Assembly (NCBI GenBank): GCA_020848055.1
Contig: JADLBB010000155.1
Coordinates: 1-11,089, forward strand
Length of the DNA stretch: 11,089 nt
Direction: 5' to 3'
Source: Chloroflexota bacterium
GTDB taxonomy: Bacteria > Chloroflexota > Limnocylindria > QHBO01
In this document: one piece after another, positions 6,819-11,089 of the stretch
Layout of the letters: each line of letters opens with the position of its first letter
Numbering within the stretch: position 1 is the stretch's first letter
The notes under the pieces: model-generated
Seen by the model: the letters and a program-made list of their open reading frames with translations, nothing else
What the model was told of the DNA's origin: nothing
The model's database searches: none
Translations under genes and position numbers: made by a program

Positions 6819-6845
6819 CACGCGCTCACGTGTATAGTTGCGTGC
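6818..6845 (+). promoter_or_regulatory. Leaderless vapB promoter framed by an inverted repeat
   Basis: The -10 TATAGT (6833-6838) lies 7 nt before the ATG at 6846, so the transcript should start at or next to the start codon. Arms GCACGC (6818-6823) and GCGTGC (6840-6845) form an inverted repeat with 22-bp spacing, about two helical turns, and a CACGTG palindrome (6827-6832) lies between them. This is a good candidate for autoregulation by the RHH antitoxin. The -35 is weak. Confidence 0.55.
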
Positions 6846-7103
6846 ATGGGCGTGCGCACGAACCTGGTGCTGCCGAAGGCGCTGGTGGAGGAGGTGGACC
6901 GCTACGCCGGGCCGCGTGGCCGGTCGCGGTACGTCGCCGAGGCATTGGGCGAGAAGCTTCGGCGTGACCGGCTGCGCGAAGCGGTGCGCGCCTCGGCCGG
7001 AGCGTGGCGGGACAACCCGCTGTTCCCCACGACCGAGTCCGTTGCCGCCTGGGTCCGCGAACGACGCGCCGAAACGACCGACCTCGATCGAGATCGCCGA
7101 TGA
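6846..7103 (+). CDS. Ribbon-helix-helix antitoxin, VapB-like
   Basis: An 85-residue protein whose N-terminal 45 residues look like a ribbon-helix-helix (MetJ/Arc-type) DNA-binding domain: a short strand (VRTNLVLP), then helix LVEEVDRYA, a GPRGRSR turn and helix YVAEALGEKL. The C-terminal half is charged and Trp-containing, as expected for a toxin-wrapping tail. It overlaps the PIN-domain gene by ATGA, the usual antitoxin-toxin arrangement. It likely neutralises the toxin and represses the pair through the repeat at its promoter. The exact antitoxin family is not certain. Confidence 0.8.
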   Translation: MGVRTNLVLPKALVEEVDRYAGPRGRSRYVAEALGEKLRRDRLREAVRASAGAWRDNPLFPTTESVAAWVRERRAETTDLDRDRR

Positions 7104-7480
7104 CACGACTGCTGCTCGACACGACGTTCGTCATCGACTTCCTCCGCGGTGACGCATCGGCCGTCGCCCGATTCGATCGCATATTCGACGAGGGCGACGA
7201 GCCGGTCGTCAACGAGATCGTCGCCTGCGAGGCATGGACGGGTGCGCCAACCAGCAGCGATCACGCGCTCGAGGCGTTGATGGGCGCGGTCGAGTTCGTT
7301 CAACCGTCCGCGGAGTCGGCCAGGTTAGGTGGAGCCTGGCGGCAGGAGGCGCGGACTCGTGGAGCAACCCTCAGCCTGGCCGATGCGCTCATCGCGGCCG
7401 CAGCCCACCCCGATGCCGTCATCCTCACCCGCAATGCACGCGACTTTGCCCTGACACCGGCCCGGGTCGAGACCTACTGA
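7100..7480 (+). CDS. PIN-domain ribonuclease toxin, VapC-like
   Basis: A 126-residue PIN domain, the length typical of VapC toxins, which are Mg2+-dependent endoribonucleases often cutting tRNA or rRNA. The acidic active-site residues are visible: Asp7 in LLLDTTFVIDFLRG, Glu44 in VACEAWTG, Asp95 in LADALIAAAA and Asp115 in ILTRNARDF. All four positions are kept, so the toxin looks intact. The start is fixed by the ATGA overlap with the antitoxin. The RNA target cannot be read from sequence. Confidence 0.88.
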   Translation: MTRLLLDTTFVIDFLRGDASAVARFDRIFDEGDEPVVNEIVACEAWTGAPTSSDHALEALMGAVEFVQPSAESARLGGAWRQEARTRGATLSLADALIAAAAHPDAVILTRNARDFALTPARVETY

Positions 7481-7617
7481 CGCGGACGTCGGTTACCCTC
7501 CTGCGCGGCGGGGCCGGCCTGGACACGTTCCGGGTCCGGAGCCAACGCCATCTCCCAGGAGATCCGGCAAAGATGATTCCATCGATGCTCTACGGCCCTG
7601 ATCGATCACCATTGGCG

Positions 7618-7623
7618 TACGCT
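7618..7623 (+). promoter_or_regulatory. Candidate -10 of the methyltransferase gene (leaderless)
   Basis: TACGCT lies 6 nt before the ATG at 7630, the same geometry as at tetR, vapB and the SRPBCC gene. No clear -35 is visible. The rest of the 149-bp gap after vapC (7481-7629) shows nothing else. Confidence 0.4.
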
Positions 7624-7629
7624 TGGAGC

Positions 7630-8526
7630 ATGATCCCTGGCCCGATCGTGCCGGATGCCCTGCGGCCGAGCCCGGAGGACGCGCTCGCCGCCTGGCGCAA
7701 CAGGGTGAGAGCGGAGCGGGAACAGACCGACCGGGCGCGAGAGGTGGCCGATCCGGCCGACTTCTACGCGCCCACCTCCCATAGGTTCAGGTTCGACCCG
7801 GATGCCGGGACGGACGTCGTGCGCGGGGTACTGGAAGGACTCGCCCGCTCGGAGGACACGTGGCTCGACGTCGGTGCCGGTGGCGGGCGCTATGCGCTGC
7901 CCCTTGCGCGCGTGGTGCGTGAGGTGATCGCGTTGGACCCCTCACGATCCATGCTGGCAGTGCTTCGAGATGGGATTTTGGCGGGGGGCGTCCGCAACGT
8001 CCGGGTGGTCGAGGCTCGCTGGCCGCCGCCCGGCTGGGACATCGATCCGGCGGTCCTGGCGCCCCTCCGAGCCGACGTCGCGCTGATGGCCCACGTTGGC
8101 TATGACATCGAGGAGGTGGGACCGTTCCTGGATGCGCTGGAGGCATCGGCCGCTCGTGCCTGCGTGGCCGTGATGGGGCAGGGGGCCATGACCACTGTAG
8201 GCCGGCTGTACTGGGGGCCGATCCACGATGAGCCTCGCGTGGCGCTCCCGGCTCTGCCCGATCTGGTGGCGCTGCTGGCCGCACGTGGGCGGCTGGCGGA
8301 GGTGCGCCTGGTCGATCGCCAGCCGCCGATTTACGCCGATCTCGACGATCTGCACGACCGGGCACGCCGCCAACTATGGCTGCGTCCGGGTTCCGATCGC
8401 GACGAGCGGCTGCGCCGGTTGCTGGAAGCCGATGCGGTCGAGCGCGACGGTGGCCTGTGGCTGCCGGAGGACGTGGTCCGTATCGGCGTCGTCAGCTGGA
8501 TCCCGGTCCGGGCGGGTCATCGCTGA
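7630..8526 (+). CDS. Class I SAM-dependent methyltransferase
   Basis: A 298-residue protein with a Rossmann-type methyltransferase core. Motif I LDVGAGGGR is at residues 79-87 and the acidic residue that binds the SAM ribose is probably Asp103 in VIALDPS. The N-terminal 75 residues are helical and charged. The substrate is unknown. The ATG at 7630 was chosen because TACGCT lies 6 nt upstream; in-frame ATGs at 7573 and 7585 are alternatives, the former with AGGAG upstream. The 3' end overlaps the convergent SRPBCC gene by 35 bp. Confidence 0.85.
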   Translation: MIPGPIVPDALRPSPEDALAAWRNRVRAEREQTDRAREVADPADFYAPTSHRFRFDPDAGTDVVRGVLEGLARSEDTWLDVGAGGGRYALPLARVVREVIALDPSRSMLAVLRDGILAGGVRNVRVVEARWPPPGWDIDPAVLAPLRADVALMAHVGYDIEEVGPFLDALEASAARACVAVMGQGAMTTVGRLYWGPIHDEPRVALPALPDLVALLAARGRLAEVRLVDRQPPIYADLDDLHDRARRQLWLRPGSDRDERLRRLLEADAVERDGGLWLPEDVVRIGVVSWIPVRAGHR

Positions 8527-8950
8527 AGCAGTCGACCAGCGTCCGCAGGCTCTGGTCGATATCGGCGCCCGCGGCGCCGGCGATCATCGGCTCCATGAAG
8601 CGCGTCATGCCCGACGCGCTGATGTCCATGGCGAAGCTGAGGTCCGTTGCGCCGCCGTCGGCCTCCGCCAATTCGAGCACAGCGCTGGCTCGCACCCCGG
8701 ATACCTCGCCGTCGATGACGAGGCGTCGGGGCGGGTCATACTCGACGATGGTCAGCGGCGCCCTGATGGACTGGCCCATCAGGCGTCTCATGACCAGCGC
8801 CGTGGAGCCAACTCCGATCGGGCCGTTTGAGGTCAGGTCCGCGCTGACGATGCCGGACTGCCAGTCAGGCAACCGATCGAGGTCGGAGACGAAATCGAAG
8901 ACCTTCTCGGGCGACGCTGGAATGCGTGCGCTGCGTTCGACGTGCTGCAT
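8492..8950 (-). CDS. SRPBCC-family (polyketide cyclase/START-like) protein
   Basis: A 152-residue protein of the SRPBCC hydrophobic-ligand fold. The N-terminus is typical: HVERSARIPASPEKVFDFVSDLDRLPDWQSGI, followed by strands of the antiparallel sheet (STALVMRR, PLTIVEYDPPRRLVIDGEV) and a long C-terminal helix (DIDQSLRTLVDCF). Members bind lipids or small hydrophobic molecules or act as cyclases; no specific role can be assigned. The start at 8950 is preferred over 9022 and 8977 because the domain begins here and TACCGT (8962-8957) lies 6 nt upstream, a leaderless geometry. It is convergent with the methyltransferase and overlaps its end. Confidence 0.85.
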   Translation of the reverse strand: MQHVERSARIPASPEKVFDFVSDLDRLPDWQSGIVSADLTSNGPIGVGSTALVMRRLMGQSIRAPLTIVEYDPPRRLVIDGEVSGVRASAVLELAEADGGATDLSFAMDISASGMTRFMEPMIAGAAGADIDQSLRTLVDCFSDDPPGPGSS

Positions 8951-8956
8951 CGCGCC

Positions 8957-8962
8957 ACGGTA
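8957..8962 (-). promoter_or_regulatory. Candidate -10 of the SRPBCC gene (leaderless)
   Basis: TACCGT on the minus strand, 6 nt before the ATG at 8950. It matches the TANNNT-to-ATG spacing of other genes here. No -35 is recognisable, so support is mainly positional. Confidence 0.35.
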
Positions 8963-9050
8963 CTCCGGAACGCCCATCGAAGGCGGGTGCCAAGGGCTGC
9001 GTTGGAGTGGATGACACCCCATGAATCACACTTGGAGTATGACTCGCGAA

Positions 9051-9169
9051 GGTGGGCCAGGATCCCGCCTGGCGCTTGCGTCCGGGCGCACGTATCCACG
9101 AGGTTGGGCCAGGATCCGCCTGGCGCTTGCGTCCGGGCGCACGTATCCACGAGGTTGGGCCAGGATCCG
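9051..9169. repeat. 51-bp tandem repeat array
   Basis: Two units (9051-9101 and 9102-9152) and a partial third (9153-9169). The first and second are nearly identical: there is one inserted C in the first (GATCCC versus GATCC) and small changes at its left end. Units two and three agree through the GGATCCG they share. Each begins GGTTGGGCCAGGATCC. 51 is a multiple of three, so several frames stay open and show a repeated 17-residue pattern, which I do not take as coding. High identity suggests a recent duplication. It lies between the SRPBCC gene and tRNA-Ala(CGC). Confidence 0.88.
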
Positions 9170-9384
9170 GGCAGTAGTTGCGCCCCGGCGCCAATCCTGA
9201 TCGGAGTGGGCGTCGAATTGCTGTGAACTTCGTAATTGCGTGCGCCGAGGCGCAAGCGAATGGCCAGGGGACGACCACCGGCGCCATCCGCCCCTCGTGC
9301 AACCCGAACTCACACCAGGATCTGCGACAGGACTGGCGTGTGCGCTCGTGGTGGGATCGGCCGCCAGGCCGAGGACGGAGGGAA
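9170..9384. other. Intergenic remainder without a gene
   Basis: Together with 8951-9050 and the repeat array this is a gene-free gap of 434 bp between the SRPBCC gene and tRNA-Ala(CGC). Open frames exist on both strands, but none shows a domain or plausible initiation signal. No terminator with a U-tract is visible after the tRNA on the minus strand. Confidence 0.5.
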
Positions 9385-9460
9385 TGGTGGAGATGAGGGG
9401 ACTCGAACCCCTGACCCCCGCGATGCGAACGCGGTGCTCTCCCAGCTGAGCTACATCCCC
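9385..9460 (-). tRNA. tRNA-Ala (anticodon CGC)
   Basis: A complete 76-nt cloverleaf with encoded CCA. Acceptor GGGGATG pairs with CATCTCC, including G3-U70, the alanine identity pair. D arm GCTC/GAGC, anticodon arm CCGCG/CGCGG with loop TTCGCAT (anticodon CGC), T arm AGGGG/CCCCT with TTCGAGT. It reads GCG codons, which are very common in this GC-rich sequence. Unlike the GGC isoacceptor at 3692-3767 it has its own nearby promoter and is not embedded in a leader. Confidence 0.97.
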
Positions 9461-9489
9461 ACGGCGGACGATCTCGTGGACCGGCGGCG

Positions 9490-9498
9490 AGTATAGCA
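9490..9498 (-). promoter_or_regulatory. Extended -10 promoter of tRNA-Ala(CGC)
   Basis: TGC-TATACT on the minus strand (TATACT at 9495-9490), about 30 nt upstream of the tRNA 5' end. No good -35 is present. The form matches TGC-TATCCT of the T-box/tRNA-Ala(GGC) unit. The SOS box of the divergent imuA gene lies 29 bp further upstream. Confidence 0.55.
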
Positions 9499-9523
9499 AA
9501 GGGCGTGGGAGGGCTTCCCTGAA

Positions 9524-9539
9524 TAGAACATGCGTTCTA
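9524..9539. promoter_or_regulatory. LexA-type SOS box
   Basis: TAGAAC-ATGC-GTTCTA is a perfect 6-4-6 inverted repeat and matches the GAAC-N4-GTTC core of the Gram-positive type LexA site. It lies directly before imuA, where SOS control is expected. A possible -10 TATCAT (9538-9543) overlaps its right edge, so bound LexA would block RNA polymerase. Confidence 0.82.
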
Positions 9540-9553
9540 TCATGGACGGTCCG

Positions 9554-10339
9554 ATGCAGACCGATGCCGCCCTGGCCACCGCCCTCGAATCGCTCCGCGC
9601 CCGCGGACTGGAGCTGCGGCGGGCGAGCGACCCGGAGCCAATGCCGGAGCGCGCGCGCCCATCGGTCCCCACCGGCCATGCGGCCCTCGATGCCGCGCTC
9701 GGCACGGGTGGCTGGCCGCGCGGCGCGCTGTCGTTGCTCGATGCGCCACGGGGAGCCGGCGCGACGTCGCTGGCGCTGACCACGCTGGCGGCCGCCCAGG
9801 CGGCTGGTGGCCTCGCCGGCTGGCTCGACCTCGACGGCACGCTCGATCCGTCGGGGGCCGCGGTGATGGGCGTGCGTCTCGAGTGGCTGCTGATCGGTCG
9901 CCCGCGCGATGCCGGTGAGGCGATCGAGCTTACGGCCTGGCTCGCGCGCTCCGGCCTGCTCGATGCGCTGGTGCTCGACTTCGGCTCACGGACCGTGCCG
10001 GATCGGCGCGCACTCGACCGGCTGGGCGCCCTGCTGGCACGCTCCGGTGCCACCGCGGCCCTCGTCCTGGCGCCGGCCGGCCGGGGCGCCGTCGGCTCGG
10101 TGGCCGGCGTGCGGGTGGCGCTGCATCGGTCCGCCTGGCTGGCCGCCGGGCGCGACCTGGTCGGCCAGCGGGTGCGGGCCACCGTCGAGCGGCACCGGTG
10201 GGCGCTGGCCGGCGGCTCGGCCGACCTCGACCTGTGGTTCGGGGAGGGCCGTCGGATCGGTTCGCTGCTGGTCGCGGCCGCCGAGCCGAGGCCGATCGAG
10301 GCGGGGGAACGGCCGGCGTTGCGGGTCGTGAGCGCGTGA
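9554..10339 (+). CDS. imuA: ImuA-like RecA-fold protein of the SOS mutagenesis cassette
   Basis: A 261-residue protein resembling ImuA/SulA-like RecA-fold proteins. From residue 38 it reads VPTGHAALDAALGTGGWPRGALSLLDAPRGAGATSLAL, the usual start of the RecA-like core; GWLDLDGTLDPSGAAVMGV and WLLIGRPRDAGEAIELTAWLARSG follow, close to the ImuA pattern, then LDALVLDFG. The P-loop-like segment RGAGATS lacks the Walker A lysine, so ATP hydrolysis is doubtful. ImuA partners with ImuB and DnaE2 in damage-induced mutagenesis. The start at 9554 lies after the SOS box and a possible -10; ATGs at 9530 (inside the box) and 9542 are alternatives. Its stop overlaps the imuB start by GTGA. Confidence 0.8.
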   Translation: MQTDAALATALESLRARGLELRRASDPEPMPERARPSVPTGHAALDAALGTGGWPRGALSLLDAPRGAGATSLALTTLAAAQAAGGLAGWLDLDGTLDPSGAAVMGVRLEWLLIGRPRDAGEAIELTAWLARSGLLDALVLDFGSRTVPDRRALDRLGALLARSGATAALVLAPAGRGAVGSVAGVRVALHRSAWLAAGRDLVGQRVRATVERHRWALAGGSADLDLWFGEGRRIGSLLVAAAEPRPIEAGERPALRVVSA

Positions 10340-11089
10340 CCCGGCTGCTGGCCCTAGCCTGGCCGGAGCTGCGCGTGCCCGACGCGGACGGTGCGCCCTG
10401 GGAGCGGATGCTCGACGCGCTCGACGACCTCTCGCCGCGGGTCGAGGCCGTGGACCTCGGGGTGGCCCTGGTCGACATCACCGGCCTGGAGCCGATGTGG
10501 GGCAGCGAGCGGCGGATCGCGGCCCGGGCCGTGGCCCTCGCGCGCGCCGTTGCGCCGCTACGCGTGCGCTGCGGGATCGGCGACAACCGCTGGACCGCCA
10601 TGCTCGCCGCCCGCCTCGCCCGCTTCGAGCGCTCCGATGCTCCGGCCGCGCTGCGCGTGATGGAACACGATGATCTGCGCCCTCTGCCACTGACCCTGCT
10701 GCCCGCGGACCCGGCCACGCGTCAACGCTTCGGCCTGTTCGGGCTGACGACCATGGGCCAGTTGGCCGATCTGCCACGCTCGGCGGTCGGGGCGCAGTTC
10801 GGCCGCGCCGGGGAGCAGTTGCAGGAGCTGGCTCGCGGCCGCGACGATCGGCCGATCGTCCCGCGTCGCCGTCCGGATCGGGTCGTCGCAGGAGAGGCGT
10901 TCGAGCCGCCCCTCGAGGGCATCGGTGCCGTGGCGTTCGTCGTGCGCCGGCTGGCGGCCGGACTGTGCGATCGGCTTCGTGAGCGCCACCTGGCACCCGG
11001 CCGCGCGGTACTGGTCCTGCGCCTGGAGCGCTCGCCGGCCATCAGCGTGGCGCAGCCGTTCCCACAGCCGGCGCTCGAGCCGGACTGGA
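10336..11089 (+). CDS. imuB: ImuB-like Y-family polymerase homologue, partial at window end
   Basis: An open frame from GTG at 10336, overlapping the imuA stop, to the window edge (251 residues, 3' end missing). Residues 34-50 (PRVEAVDLGVALVDITG) align without gaps to the DinB segment that holds the catalytic Asp-Glu pair; here these are Gly42 and Val43, so it should be catalytically inactive, as known for ImuB. Helix-hairpin-helix/thumb-like sequence follows (RFGLFGLTTMGQLADLPRSAVGAQFG), then the start of the little-finger region. Only about 33 residues precede the motif, against about 93 in DinB, so the first palm strand and fingers are largely missing. It would act as a scaffold between the beta clamp, ImuA and DnaE2. 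A GTG start without strong SD suggests translational coupling. Confidence 0.82.
   Translation, partial: MTRLLALAWPELRVPDADGAPWERMLDALDDLSPRVEAVDLGVALVDITGLEPMWGSERRIAARAVALARAVAPLRVRCGIGDNRWTAMLAARLARFERSDAPAALRVMEHDDLRPLPLTLLPADPATRQRFGLFGLTTMGQLADLPRSAVGAQFGRAGEQLQELARGRDDRPIVPRRRPDRVVAGEAFEPPLEGIGAVAFVVRRLAAGLCDRLRERHLAPGRAVLVLRLERSPAISVAQPFPQPALEPDW

Noticed and set aside
9051..9169. CRISPR array
   Set aside because: Only two and a bit units, the whole 51-bp unit is repeated with no unique spacers, and no cas genes are nearby.
8833..9255. Small minus-strand protein with a repeated GSWPNLVDTCARTQAP pattern
   Set aside because: The pattern comes from 51-bp tandem repeats whose length is divisible by three, which keeps more than one frame open; no initiation signal or domain is seen.

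Overview
The window is GC-rich (clearly above 60% by eye). The LeuRS sequence type, a T-box leader, several leaderless-looking promoters (TANNNT about 6-7 nt before the ATG) and an SOS-type imuA-imuB pair all fit a Chloroflexota bacterium, possibly of the Limnocylindria/Ellin6529 kind. This placement is inference from gene character, not a database match.

Layout. (1) Positions 1-198 hold no convincing gene, only two hairpins. (2) On the minus strand from about 3940 down to 199 runs one apparent transcription unit: a T-box leader with a leucine (CTC) specifier, a GNAT acetyltransferase, a 334-bp spacer with 63-bp tandem repeats, then leuS. A complete tRNA-Ala(GGC) gene sits inside the T-box leader, between its Stem III and its antiterminator. 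(3) A divergent AT-rich promoter island near 3986-4022 drives, on the plus strand, a TetR regulator that overlaps (ATGA) a compact PEP-synthase/rifampin-phosphotransferase-like enzyme. (4) Next is a VapBC-type toxin-antitoxin pair, also ATGA-overlapped, with a leaderless promoter framed by an inverted repeat. (5) A class I methyltransferase (plus) converges with an SRPBCC protein (minus), their 3' ends overlapping by 35 bp. (6) An intergenic region carries 51-bp tandem repeats and a minus-strand tRNA-Ala(CGC). (7) At the right end, under a perfect LexA-type SOS box, is an imuA-like RecA-fold gene coupled (GTGA) to an imuB-like Y-family polymerase homologue that runs off the window and looks both catalytically dead and short at its N-terminus.

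How they work together. The leucine T-box probably senses uncharged tRNA-Leu and gates readthrough into GNAT-leuS. Because tRNA-Ala lies upstream of the terminator, it would be made whatever the terminator decision. RNase P processing of that tRNA would cut the sensor half of the riboswitch away from its effector half. This nested arrangement is the most unusual thing in the window. The imuAB pair is expected to act in DNA-damage-induced mutagenesis, with a DnaE2 gene probably beyond the right edge.
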